Part shown: positions 38,950 to 48,327 of the stretch, piece after piece
How the letters are laid out: every line of letters starts with the position of its first letter
How positions within the stretch are numbered: position 1 is the stretch's first letter
Program-made: the position numbers and the translations under genes
Notes under the pieces: generated by a model
Database searches by the model: none
Seen by the model: only the letters and a program-made list of their open reading frames with translations
What the model was told of the DNA's origin: nothing
Assembly (NCBI GenBank): GCA_027077805.1
Contig: JALWTS010000015.1
Span: forward strand, 124,001-188,000
Reading direction: 5' to 3'
Length of the DNA stretch: 64,000 nt
Source of the DNA: Gammaproteobacteria bacterium
Lineage (GTDB): Bacteria; Pseudomonadota; Gammaproteobacteria; JABHGC01

Positions 38950-41420
38950 TGATGACTTCAGCTTATCGAATGCGACCTTTGACATGGGTACTTTTAGCCT
39001 TATTAACCGTATTATTAGTAATGATAGTGCTAACTAGCATTACTGATATTAATACCACTATTATCCAAGGTCTTGCCGTATTTTTATCATTAGTTGTATT
39101 GAGTATCGGTATGTTAATTATTCGCCGTTTAAACCAACGCTTAGCAAGATTAAGTGAAATTGCGTATGCCATTGGAGAGGGGAATTATCAAAAACGATCA
39201 AATGAACATAGCCAGGATGCCATTGGTTTATTAGCCGCTACGATTAATAAAATGGCCGCTCAAGTTGAATCATCAATGCAAAAACTGGAACAACAACAGC
39301 AGACTTTAGAACAAAGTAGTGCCGAATTAGCACAAATTAATCAACAATTAGCCCAAGAGTATCAATGGCAAACGTCATTTGGTAATTTTTTAAAAAGTTT
39401 AAATACCGTTGATATTAATACGATTGTACAAAAGGGCTTAGATTATAGTTTACAAGTCGCTAATGCGGTATTAGCTCAGTGTTACATTTTAGATAATGAT
39501 AATTTAGTCAAAATTACAGAACAAGGAATTGATAAACAAGCCTTAGTACAGTTTAGTCATCAGCAACTACAACAGGGATTAGTTGGACAAGCATTACAAG
39601 GTAAAGAATGGATTATCGTGCAAGATATTGATACTGAAGTATTTGCTAAAATTAATTTAGGACTAGCAGAAGTGAATTTACATAGTATTTATGCGATTCC
39701 TATTATTTTTCAAGGGAAAGGTTTGGGTGTATTATTGTTAGGATGCTTGCATTCATTAGATCAAAGTAATATCCGTTTATTAAACACTTTAGTCGATGCT
39801 TTAGGCGGTGCTTTAAATAATGCATTGACCTACAAAATGGTACAACAACAAGCCTTGCGTTTAGAGCAAGCAAATCAAGAATTATTGGAAGCCGACCGAA
39901 TGCGTAGTGAATTTGTGGCAAATATGAGTCATGAATTAAGAACACCCTTAAATTCAATTATTGGTTTTTCCAGTGTTTTGCTTAAAAACAAAAAACAAAA
40001 TTTATCCAAACAGGATTTAAATTATTCTGAAAAAATTTATCGTAATGGTAAACATTTATTGGGTTTAATTAATGATATTTTAGACTTATCTAAAATTGAA
40101 GCAGGACGAATGGCAATTGAACGTCAATTAACTAATATTGTAGCAGTTGCTCATGATATTGTGGATATTTTGCAAACCCAAGCACATGCGAAACATATTG
40201 AATTACGCTATCAAGTAGAAGATAGTGTCCCTCATATTACTACTGATGCTGATAAATTACGTCAGGTATTACTTAATTTAATCAGCAATGCCATTAAATT
40301 TACTGAAAAAGGTTATGTTGAAGTGCGTGTGTATGTAAAATCACCGTTTTTAGCCATTGCTGTTCAAGATACAGGTATTGGTATTGAAGAGGATAAGTTG
40401 GCGTTGATTTTTGAACCATTTCGTCAAGCAGATGGCAGTACTACTAGACGTTTTGGTGGGACAGGTTTAGGATTATCTATTAGTGAGTCAATTGTTGAGT
40501 TATTAGGTGGTAAAATAACGGTAACTAGTCAACCTAAGCAAGGGAGTGTTTTTACTGTTACTTTGCCTTTAGATCAGCCTATAACTGATGATTCAGTGTC
40601 ATCAACAGCAACGGCTATTAATATTGCTTCTTCTTCTACCGTTGCTCAAGAGATAAATTCTGAGAATATTAAGCCAATAAATAAAACAAAAGCAACCGTA
40701 TTAGTCGTCGATGATGATCCGGATGCCAGGGATTTATTAGCAAGTTATATGGTTGATCTTGGGGTTGAAGTGTTACAAGCTGAAAATGGCGAACAGGCCT
40801 TAGCTTTTGCGAAACAGTATCAACCTAATTTGATTACTTTAGATTTAATGATGTCAGGTATGGATGGCTGGGAAGTATTAAAACGTTTAAAAGCAGACCC
40901 TGAGCTACAATCAATTTCAGTTGCCATTATTAGTATTGTTGCCAATCGTAATCAAGCAAAAGTTTTAGGTGCGGTTGAGGCATTAACGAAACCTGTTGCT
41001 CAAAACGATCTGTTGAGTTTACTCAATCATCATTTGCCAGCACATACGATAGAAGGAGTATTAGTGGTTGACGATAATCCAGATGTTTGGGATTTATTTC
41101 GAACATTATTAGAGCCGTATCAGTGTGAAATAAAAACTGCTGCCAGTGGTAAACAAGCACTGCAAGTGCTAGAAAACTATGTTCCAGATTTAATCTTTTT
41201 GGATTTAATGATGCCAGAAATGGATGGTCTTACGTTTTTACGAATTTTGCGAACTGAACAGCGGTTTATGAATTTGCCTGTTATAGTCGTTACTGCAAAA
41301 CAATTATCTGATACTGAAAAGCGAGAGTTAGAAATGAGAGTGGTGCAATTAATCCAAAAAGGAGATGAGCATTTGGAACAACATGTGAAAAATATTGTAC
41401 AACAGGTTATTGGTATTTGA
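38946..41420 (+). CDS. Membrane hybrid histidine kinase: HAMP-GAF-HisKA-HATPase-REC-REC
   Basis: The 824-residue protein begins with two membrane segments close together (about residues 12-32 and 39-60) and almost no periplasmic loop, so sensing is probably intramembrane or cytoplasmic. A HAMP linker, a coiled coil and a GAF-type domain (about 150-300) follow. HisKA has MSHELRTPLN (His329) and the HATPase has DTGIGI and GGTGLGL. Two C-terminal receivers follow (about 585-700 with LDLMMSGMDG, and 705-820 with LDLMMPEMDG). The first receiver has Ser-Gly where Pro-Glu is usual but keeps its Asp. The gene overlaps the single receiver gene upstream and is followed by the GGDEF-EAL gene. Confidence 0.9.
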   Translation: MMMTSAYRMRPLTWVLLALLTVLLVMIVLTSITDINTTIIQGLAVFLSLVVLSIGMLIIRRLNQRLARLSEIAYAIGEGNYQKRSNEHSQDAIGLLAATINKMAAQVESSMQKLEQQQQTLEQSSAELAQINQQLAQEYQWQTSFGNFLKSLNTVDINTIVQKGLDYSLQVANAVLAQCYILDNDNLVKITEQGIDKQALVQFSHQQLQQGLVGQALQGKEWIIVQDIDTEVFAKINLGLAEVNLHSIYAIPIIFQGKGLGVLLLGCLHSLDQSNIRLLNTLVDALGGALNNALTYKMVQQQALRLEQANQELLEADRMRSEFVANMSHELRTPLNSIIGFSSVLLKNKKQNLSKQDLNYSEKIYRNGKHLLGLINDILDLSKIEAGRMAIERQLTNIVAVAHDIVDILQTQAHAKHIELRYQVEDSVPHITTDADKLRQVLLNLISNAIKFTEKGYVEVRVYVKSPFLAIAVQDTGIGIEEDKLALIFEPFRQADGSTTRRFGGTGLGLSISESIVELLGGKITVTSQPKQGSVFTVTLPLDQPITDDSVSSTATAINIASSSTVAQEINSENIKPINKTKATVLVVDDDPDARDLLASYMVDLGVEVLQAENGEQALAFAKQYQPNLITLDLMMSGMDGWEVLKRLKADPELQSISVAIISIVANRNQAKVLGAVEALTKPVAQNDLLSLLNHHLPAHTIEGVLVVDDNPDVWDLFRTLLEPYQCEIKTAASGKQALQVLENYVPDLIFLDLMMPEMDGLTFLRILRTEQRFMNLPVIVVTAKQLSDTEKRELEMRVVQLIQKGDEHLEQHVKNIVQQVIGI

Positions 41421-41473
41421 TTTTGGTGATAGTTTTATTTAAGTACCCAGTATTCGGATTTAAGGACTAAACT

Positions 41474-43591
41474 ATGTCAATAAATGAAAATAATTTAGTT
41501 GATACCAATATTCCCATTTTGGTTGTTGATGATCTCATGGATAACCTAGAATTAATGGAAGCATTGCTAATTAGCGAAAATTTTGAGCAAGTATTATTAG
41601 CTCAAAGTGGGCGTGAAGCATTAGGTATTTTAGACAAAAATTTAGAGATTGGATTGGTTTTATTGGATTTAATGATGCCAGAAATGGATGGTTACGAAGT
41701 GTGTCATCGTATTGTGAATAATCCTAAAACCGAACATATTCCTGTGATTGTGATTACAGGGGGGGCGTTTCGACAAAATGAGGCTTTAGTTAAAAGTTTT
41801 TCCTCAGGTGCGGTGGATTATGTTCAAAAACCTCTAAACGAAATCGAATTATTTGCCCGCATTCGGGTGGCATTAAAGTTATACAAAGAACGGGTATTAC
41901 GTCAGGTTGGTATGCGTAAAATTGCTGAAAGTGAAGAGCGTTACCGAACAACGTTTGATCAAGCCCCTGTGGGTATTGCACATGTTGATCATCAAGGTCG
42001 ATTTCTCATGGTAAATGAGAGTTTGATTGACTTGCTTGCTTATCACAAAAAAGAAATTTTAGGCACAAAATTACAAGATTTTTGTGATGAGCTTTCCTTA
42101 TTTGAGCAAAATTTATCCGAATCTTTAACGGTTGAAACCGTGATTCGGCAAAAAAATGGTGATCCTTCTTGGGTGAATTTATCACTTTCACCTTTGTCTG
42201 CCGATAGATCAGAGCAATCGTCTTATATTGTGATTATTGAAGATATTACGGAAAAAAAATTATCCATAGATAAATTAAAGCATATGGCGTTTTATGATGC
42301 ATTAACTGGTTTACCGAATCGGGTATTATTTCGTAAAGAGATTAATCGGGCTTTGCATAATGCAGAACAAGAGCAATATCCACTCGCAGTATTGTTTTTG
42401 GATTTAGATCATTTTAAAACTATCAATGATAGTTTAGGTCATGAAGTTGGCGATAAATTATTACAAGCAGTGGCAAAACGTATTCAATCAAGTTTACGAC
42501 GGGGGGATGTTTTAGCAAGATTGGGCGGGGATGAATTTGCCTTATTATTATCTCGAATTGCGGCACCTGAGCATGCTTGTATTGTGGCAGAAAAAATCTT
42601 AGATTATTTACAAGATACCATTAATGTGGAGGAACATAAATTTTATATTGGCGTAAGTATTGGGATTAGTATTTTTCCTCAAGATGGTCAACAAGCGGAT
42701 ATTTTATTGAAAAATGCGGATACCGCAATGTATCAAGCGAAAGAATTAGGACGACATAATTTTCAATTATTTAGCCCAGTATTGGATTTTAAAGTCAATC
42801 AACGTTTGGATTTAGAGCAAGATTTAAGACGAGCATTACAACGTAAGGAATTTGAACTCTATTATCAACCACAGGTTGATTTAAAGCGTCATCGTATTGT
42901 TGGTGTGGAAGCGTTATTGCGTTGGAACCATCCAAGACGAGGCATTTTATCCCCTAATGAATATTTGCCATTAGCGGAAGAAACTGGCTTAATCGTTTCG
43001 GTAGGTCAATGGGTCTTAGAAACCGCCTGTCAACAAGCTAAGAAATGGTTGGAACAAGGGATGATTGATATTATTGTTTATGTCAATTTTTCATTACGAC
43101 AGTTTCAGCAAGCAAATTTATTAGATAGTATTCGCTTGCAACTAGAACAAACTAAGTTACCTGCCTCCCATTTGGGTATTGAAATTACTGAAAGCATTAA
43201 TACTTTAGACACGGAAAAAGTTATCAGTAATTTACAGTCATTCCGAGATTTAGGGGTAAAAACAGTCATTGATGATTTTGGGATGGGTTATTCATCACTC
43301 AGTCGCTTAAAACATTTCCCATTATCTTCTTTAAAGATTGATAAAAGTTTTATACAGAATGCTTGCCAGCATGAAGATGATGCGGCTATTGTGAAAGCCA
43401 TTATTACTTTAGGTAAAAGTTTTGGCTTGAAAGTGGTGGCAGAGGGGGTAGAAACGATTGATGAATTACGTTTTGTCTCAAAACACGGTTGTGATGTGGT
43501 TCAGGGGTATTTATTTAGTAAGCCATTGAAAGCAATAGAGCTTGAGAAATTATTACAAGACCCCATGTCATTAGCGATTCAAATTGAGTGA
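41474..43591 (+). CDS. REC-PAS-GGDEF-EAL cyclic-di-GMP protein
   Basis: The 705-residue cytoplasmic protein starts after AAGGA and has a receiver with Asp65 (LLDLMMPEMDG), a PAS domain (about 155-270), a GGDEF domain and an EAL domain. GGDEF is intact at residues 351-355 and an RxxD inhibitory site (RRGD) lies five residues before it. The EAL domain keeps EALLRW (Glu479), EITES, IDDFGMGYSSL, LKIDKSFI and VAEGVET, so both synthesis and hydrolysis of c-di-GMP are chemically possible. Control should come by phosphorylation of the receiver by one of the neighbouring kinases. Confidence 0.93.
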   Translation: MSINENNLVDTNIPILVVDDLMDNLELMEALLISENFEQVLLAQSGREALGILDKNLEIGLVLLDLMMPEMDGYEVCHRIVNNPKTEHIPVIVITGGAFRQNEALVKSFSSGAVDYVQKPLNEIELFARIRVALKLYKERVLRQVGMRKIAESEERYRTTFDQAPVGIAHVDHQGRFLMVNESLIDLLAYHKKEILGTKLQDFCDELSLFEQNLSESLTVETVIRQKNGDPSWVNLSLSPLSADRSEQSSYIVIIEDITEKKLSIDKLKHMAFYDALTGLPNRVLFRKEINRALHNAEQEQYPLAVLFLDLDHFKTINDSLGHEVGDKLLQAVAKRIQSSLRRGDVLARLGGDEFALLLSRIAAPEHACIVAEKILDYLQDTINVEEHKFYIGVSIGISIFPQDGQQADILLKNADTAMYQAKELGRHNFQLFSPVLDFKVNQRLDLEQDLRRALQRKEFELYYQPQVDLKRHRIVGVEALLRWNHPRRGILSPNEYLPLAEETGLIVSVGQWVLETACQQAKKWLEQGMIDIIVYVNFSLRQFQQANLLDSIRLQLEQTKLPASHLGIEITESINTLDTEKVISNLQSFRDLGVKTVIDDFGMGYSSLSRLKHFPLSSLKIDKSFIQNACQHEDDAAIVKAIITLGKSFGLKVVAEGVETIDELRFVSKHGCDVVQGYLFSKPLKAIELEKLLQDPMSLAIQIE

Positions 43592-43608
43592 TCTGGTTTG
43601 AATGAACT

Positions 43609-45918
43609 GTGATAAGACTTCGTACTCAAATTTTTTTACTGCTGTTTGTGTTAGGTTTATTACCTATGATAGCCGTAACAGTGTTAAATTTGCCGTTGGT
43701 TTTAAATCAACTCCATATTTTTGTACAACATACCCATATGCAAAATATGCGTTTGGAATTTTTAGATTTAGAACAGCATATGACTTCTCGTCAGGAAATT
43801 GTTGCGTTTTTAGCGAAATTATCCTTACCTAAAAATTCAGGTGATGTCGATTCTGAAAAATGGTTTAGTCGTTGGATTAACCAATTATTAACGAGAGCAT
43901 TAGATGTTGTTGAGGTCATTTATATTGATGCGCAAGGGAATGAGTATTTACATTTAAAGCGTGAAACGATGGGCGGAGAACTTATGTTGACGCAACAAAG
44001 CCAAAATCATGCTAGTCAAGCGTATTTCCAGTCAACCATGCAATTATTGGCGGAAGAAGTCGTCATAGGTTCGATTATATTTCAGCAACAACAGCCATTA
44101 ATGCGTTTATATATGATGAGTCCTTTGAAGGCATATAGCAAACAAGCCGAAGGGATAGTCATGGTAAAACTTGATTTAACAGGATTACCCAATGCTCATC
44201 CTAATAGTTTATGGGTATTAAATAATGGTCAATATTTGCATCAAGTGTTATCAGAAAAACAAGGCACAACCGCATCGGCATTTATAGATTTTCCCGGTTT
44301 AGAACAGGTATTTGCCCAAAGACAACTGGCATCATGGTCGGGTGATGAGGCGCAGATTTTATGGGTACCCTTATTTTCGACTAATCAAGGGCCGTTATGG
44401 GTAGGGCGTTTTGTCGATCCTTCTGAAATTGAAACCTTTGCCCAAACTTTATTAATCAGAGTGTTTATTATTGTGATTATATTGATTATCACGATTTTAT
44501 TATTATCGCATTTTTTAGCAGGGCGAGCAGAACAATTTGGTCATTGTTTATTAGAAGGTATTCGTGGCGTTTTAGATCATCAACGTGAAGTTGTGTTTAC
44601 TTGGAAGGGGTCGAAAGAGATTCAAGATTTAGCCAATGATTTAAATCGTTTAACACAGAGTCATGCTAAAATGACCCAAGATTTATATCAACGTGCTCAA
44701 GAATTAGAAGAATCTAATCGTTATAAGTCTCAGTTTCTAGCTAATGTTAGCCATGAGTTACGCACACCATTAAATTCAATTTTGGCATTATCTAAATTAT
44801 TACAAGCAGAAACCGAATTAAACCGCAAGCAAAAAAAACAAGCTGAAATTATTTATAATGCGGGTAATGATTTATTATGTTTGATCAATGATATTTTGGA
44901 CCTAGCAAAAATTGAGGCTAAAAAAGTTCACTTAAAGATTAGCACTATTTATCTTGTTGATTTTATTCAAAACATTATTGATTTATTACGCCCTTTAGCA
45001 AATGATAAAGGATTGGTTTTTAAACTTGATATTGATGCCGATTGTCCTGCGGTTATTATTTCAGATCAGGAAAAAATTGGTCAAATTTTGAAGAATTTTT
45101 TGTCAAATGCCATTAAATTTACGGAATTTGGGGATATTCGTTTAGTATTAACTCGTAATCAAACTCAGGATAACACTCAGCGACCTTTAATGATTAAAGT
45201 CATTGATACAGGGATCGGCATTCCCTCTGATAAACTGGCGCAAGTATTTGAAGCCTTTCGTCAAGTGGATGGTTCAACTAGTCGTAAATATGGTGGCACT
45301 GGTTTGGGTTTAACCATTAGTTGGCAAATAGCGGAACTTTTAGGTGGCAGAATTGACGTAGAAAGTGAATTGGGAAAAGGTTCAACATTTTGTTTATATT
45401 TACCTTTAGCCTTCGATATTAATACTGTTGATCAAAATTTAATTGATTGTACGCAAGAACAATTAGAATATAATCAAAGCAGTGTTGAGCTTGTAAAAGC
45501 CAAAGATGATAACAACACCACAGTTGAACTTAGCAGTAATACTAAATTGCAGCCAATGCGAGTATTGATTTTAGATGATGATATTAATCATTTGTTAGTA
45601 TTAACCCCATTATTAGAACAATGGGGTTTAATGGTCATGGCTGCTGAAAATCAAGAAGAAATGCTAGAAACTTTCACCACTGAGCAAGGTTTTGATATTT
45701 TATTATTCCATATTACCATGCCAATGGATCAAGCATTAGAAGATTTAGCAGTCATTAAAAAACATAGTAAAAATAAATTATTATATTTAGTTGTGCTGGT
45801 GGAATCTCAGTTTTCTGAATGGCAGCAACAACAAGATATTGATATGGTATTAAGCTGGCCTATTGATGCCGAACTATTGTTACAGTCATTAAAACAATTA
45901 CAACAAAAGTTGCAATAA
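43609..45918 (+). CDS. Membrane sensor hybrid kinase with degenerate receiver
   Basis: The 769-residue protein uses a GTG start at 43609, chosen because it supplies the first membrane segment (about residues 6-28). A periplasmic sensor region of about 240 residues, a second membrane segment (about 280-302), a HAMP-like linker, HisKA with VSHELRTPLN (His382) and a HATPase with DTGIGI and GGTGLGL follow. The C-terminal receiver-like domain (about 645-769) keeps LDDD but has His701 where the phospho-acceptor Asp should be (LLFHITMP), and Trp-Pro where Lys-Pro is normal. It therefore probably cannot be phosphorylated. It follows the GGDEF-EAL gene by 17 nt. Confidence 0.88.
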   Translation: MIRLRTQIFLLLFVLGLLPMIAVTVLNLPLVLNQLHIFVQHTHMQNMRLEFLDLEQHMTSRQEIVAFLAKLSLPKNSGDVDSEKWFSRWINQLLTRALDVVEVIYIDAQGNEYLHLKRETMGGELMLTQQSQNHASQAYFQSTMQLLAEEVVIGSIIFQQQQPLMRLYMMSPLKAYSKQAEGIVMVKLDLTGLPNAHPNSLWVLNNGQYLHQVLSEKQGTTASAFIDFPGLEQVFAQRQLASWSGDEAQILWVPLFSTNQGPLWVGRFVDPSEIETFAQTLLIRVFIIVIILIITILLLSHFLAGRAEQFGHCLLEGIRGVLDHQREVVFTWKGSKEIQDLANDLNRLTQSHAKMTQDLYQRAQELEESNRYKSQFLANVSHELRTPLNSILALSKLLQAETELNRKQKKQAEIIYNAGNDLLCLINDILDLAKIEAKKVHLKISTIYLVDFIQNIIDLLRPLANDKGLVFKLDIDADCPAVIISDQEKIGQILKNFLSNAIKFTEFGDIRLVLTRNQTQDNTQRPLMIKVIDTGIGIPSDKLAQVFEAFRQVDGSTSRKYGGTGLGLTISWQIAELLGGRIDVESELGKGSTFCLYLPLAFDINTVDQNLIDCTQEQLEYNQSSVELVKAKDDNNTTVELSSNTKLQPMRVLILDDDINHLLVLTPLLEQWGLMVMAAENQEEMLETFTTEQGFDILLFHITMPMDQALEDLAVIKKHSKNKLLYLVVLVESQFSEWQQQQDIDMVLSWPIDAELLLQSLKQLQQKLQ

Positions 45919-45995
45919 TTGTAATATTTTCTATGCTTAATAGCAATCATAAGTCATAAAATTCGTTTATCAAGTTTAGCGGTCAGGTTAAAAGT

Positions 45996-48320
45996 ATGGT
46001 GATGGAAAGTTTTAGAAAAGTTCGAGTATTGGTCACAGGTGGGGCAGGTTTTTTAGGTTCTTATCTTTGTGAAAAACTTTTACAACAAGGCTATGATGTA
46101 TTGTGTGTCGATAATTTTTACACAGGAGATAAAGAACATATTAAGCATTTACTTGATCATCCAAATTTTGAATTAATTCGCCATGATATTACTTTTCCTT
46201 TATATATAGAAGTTGATCAAATCTATAACCTAGCTTGTCCAGCCTCACCTATACACTATCAATTTGATCCAGTACAAACTACCAAAACCAGTGTTCATGG
46301 TTCAATTAATATGTTAGGACTAGCCAAGCGGGTTAAAGCTAGAATTTTACAAGCATCCACAAGTGAAGTTTATGGGGATCCTAAATGTCATCCACAACAA
46401 GAAAGTTATTGGGGCAATGTGAATCCTATTGGCATTCGTTCTTGTTATGATGAGGGGAAACGTTGTGCTGAAACGTTATTTTTTGATTATCATCGGCAGT
46501 ATAATTTAGAGATTAAGGTGGCACGTATCTTTAATAGTTTAACTGGTGATCAGCCCGTTATTTATTTTAAAGATGAGATAATGCATTTAGAAACATTTGC
46601 TGAATGTTATAACAATCTAAAATGGAATATATCTGGTGTTAAAGTACCATGTTTTGATTCACAACATCAGATGGTATTACGACCTATTTCTGCTGTATTA
46701 AAACACAAAGTCAATAAACAAGGCTTTAAAGTTCGTACAACTTGGGGGAAGTCTGTTAAAATTACTCAAGATCATAGTTTATTTACTTTAGGTAAGGATG
46801 GCAGGGCAAAACCTATTTTTGGGCACCAACTTCAGGTAGGGGAGTATATTGCGGTACCAAGAAAAATTCCAGTACCTGAAATTCCTTTAAAACCTTTTTT
46901 AATCTCAGATAAATTGACCCAGATGGGTTTGGATATCACCCTAACAGGTGAGTTTGTATTAGATTGGGTACAACAAAATGAAACAAATATACGTGGTTGG
47001 TTGAAAGATAAGGGAATTTCTTCTCGTCAGCATTATAATATAGTCAATGATTATCAATCATCAGGACGTATTCCTTTAGCATTATCTCGCAAATTTGATT
47101 TTCCTGAGTATCGAGAAAATGTTTCTATACCTTCATCTCATATTTGTATTTACAATAAAATTGTAGATATTGACAAATTTCTTTGGTTTCTTGGTTTTTA
47201 TTTAGCAGAAGGATGTGTTGTTTATCGTGAAAATAGTCATTACCAATTGCTATTTTGTTCTAATATAAAATCTTTACGCAAATTAATTGGGGTGATTAAG
47301 CAATTATTTGGTATAGAGAGTCGTATTCGTGATTTTCAACCACCTAATAAAGAACCTACTGTAATAATTCGTTCTCGGGTTATTGTCGAATTAATTGTAC
47401 ATGTGTTTGGGTTTGGCGTTGCTTTAAGTACTAAAAAGCACATTCCAAATTGGGTTTTACAGCTGCCTTTGCATCAACTAGTTTATTTTTTGCATGGTTT
47501 TTGGGAAGGTGATGGTAATCATGATGCAAAAACAACAGGGCATAAGTTAATTTTTAATAGTTCTAGTGTATCAATTATTAAAGGGTTGAATTTTATTTTA
47601 TCTCGTTTTGGTATTATTGGAAGCACTTCAGAGTTTGAAACTAGAGTAAGTCGTGAATCAGAAAAAATATTTAAAGCTTCACGTATTACTGTGCAAGGTT
47701 TGGACGATTATAATATTTTGAATTTATCTCAAGCTACCCAGACATTACAAGCTAAAACAGCTAATGATATTGCTTGGGCTAGGGTTGTTGCTATAGAACC
47801 TTTTCAAATAAACGAGGATGTTTATGATTTTTCTGTGCCTGAGGTAGAAAATTTTGTTGGTGGAATGTATGGTATATGTTGCCATAACACTTATGGTCCA
47901 TTAATGAGTCCTAACGATGGTAGAGTAGTTTCCAATTTTATTATGCAGGCTTTAACCAATGAACCTATTACCGTTTATGGCGAAGGTTTGCAAACCCGAT
48001 CATTTTGTTACAGAGATGATTTAGTCAATGGCTTAATTTTATTGATGAATTCTGCGGATGATATTACAGGACCAATTAATTTGGGTAATCCTTCAGAACG
48101 TACTGTATTAGACTTAGCTAAAATGATTATTGAAATGATAGGTTCAAAATCTGAGATAGTTTATAAACCTTTGCCGCAGGATGACCCTGTTTGTCGTTGT
48201 CCTGATATTACGCAAGCAAAACAACTATTAGGTTGGGAGCCAGAAGTTTCAATTGAAGATGGTTTAAAACAAACCATTGCATATTTTGAAAGTCGGTTAC
48301 AACAAAAAAGTAAAAACTAG
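45996..48320 (+). CDS. UDP-glucuronate decarboxylase (UDP-xylose synthase) precursor containing an intein
   Basis: The 774-residue precursor consists of a 180-residue N-extein, a 451-residue intein and a 143-residue C-extein. Joined, the exteins give 323 residues, normal for this NAD-dependent short-chain epimerase-like family that makes UDP-xylose from UDP-glucuronate. Seen in the exteins are the NAD-binding [10 protein letters not shown], the catalytic ASTSEVYG and YDEGK (Tyr/Lys), and the late motifs [12 protein letters not shown] and [13 protein letters not shown]. The intein interrupts the conserved RIFN-TYGP segment. The start at 45996 follows AGG with good spacing; ATG at 46002 is an alternative. 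The gene is convergent with the PP2C-kinase gene, 7 nt away. Confidence 0.93.
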   Translation: MVMESFRKVRVLVTGGAGFLGSYLCEKLLQQGYDVLCVDNFYTGDKEHIKHLLDHPNFELIRHDITFPLYIEVDQIYNLACPASPIHYQFDPVQTTKTSVHGSINMLGLAKRVKARILQASTSEVYGDPKCHPQQESYWGNVNPIGIRSCYDEGKRCAETLFFDYHRQYNLEIKVARIFNSLTGDQPVIYFKDEIMHLETFAECYNNLKWNISGVKVPCFDSQHQMVLRPISAVLKHKVNKQGFKVRTTWGKSVKITQDHSLFTLGKDGRAKPIFGHQLQVGEYIAVPRKIPVPEIPLKPFLISDKLTQMGLDITLTGEFVLDWVQQNETNIRGWLKDKGISSRQHYNIVNDYQSSGRIPLALSRKFDFPEYRENVSIPSSHICIYNKIVDIDKFLWFLGFYLAEGCVVYRENSHYQLLFCSNIKSLRKLIGVIKQLFGIESRIRDFQPPNKEPTVIIRSRVIVELIVHVFGFGVALSTKKHIPNWVLQLPLHQLVYFLHGFWEGDGNHDAKTTGHKLIFNSSSVSIIKGLNFILSRFGIIGSTSEFETRVSRESEKIFKASRITVQGLDDYNILNLSQATQTLQAKTANDIAWARVVAIEPFQINEDVYDFSVPEVENFVGGMYGICCHNTYGPLMSPNDGRVVSNFIMQALTNEPITVYGEGLQTRSFCYRDDLVNGLILLMNSADDITGPINLGNPSERTVLDLAKMIIEMIGSKSEIVYKPLPQDDPVCRCPDITQAKQLLGWEPEVSIEDGLKQTIAYFESRLQQKSKN
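46536..47888 (+). mobile_element. Intein with LAGLIDADG homing-endonuclease motifs
   Basis: The 451-residue insertion starts with Ser ([10 protein letters not shown], block A), has block B with the conserved TxxH (ITQDHSLF), two LAGLIDADG-type helices ([11 protein letters not shown] and [11 protein letters not shown]), block F ([15 protein letters not shown]) and ends ICCHN before Thr+1 of the extein. The Ser1, terminal His-Asn and Thr+1 are all suitable for standard splicing, so splicing should be active. Both endonuclease helices keep an acidic residue, so homing activity is possible. The reading frame is unbroken. Confidence 0.93.
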
Positions 48321-48327
48321 TAAGTAA

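Noticed and set aside
43602..43832. 76-codon plus-strand frame overlapping the sensor kinase start
   Set aside because: It overlaps the kinase in another frame, has no recognised domain, and the kinase frame supplies the needed membrane segment.
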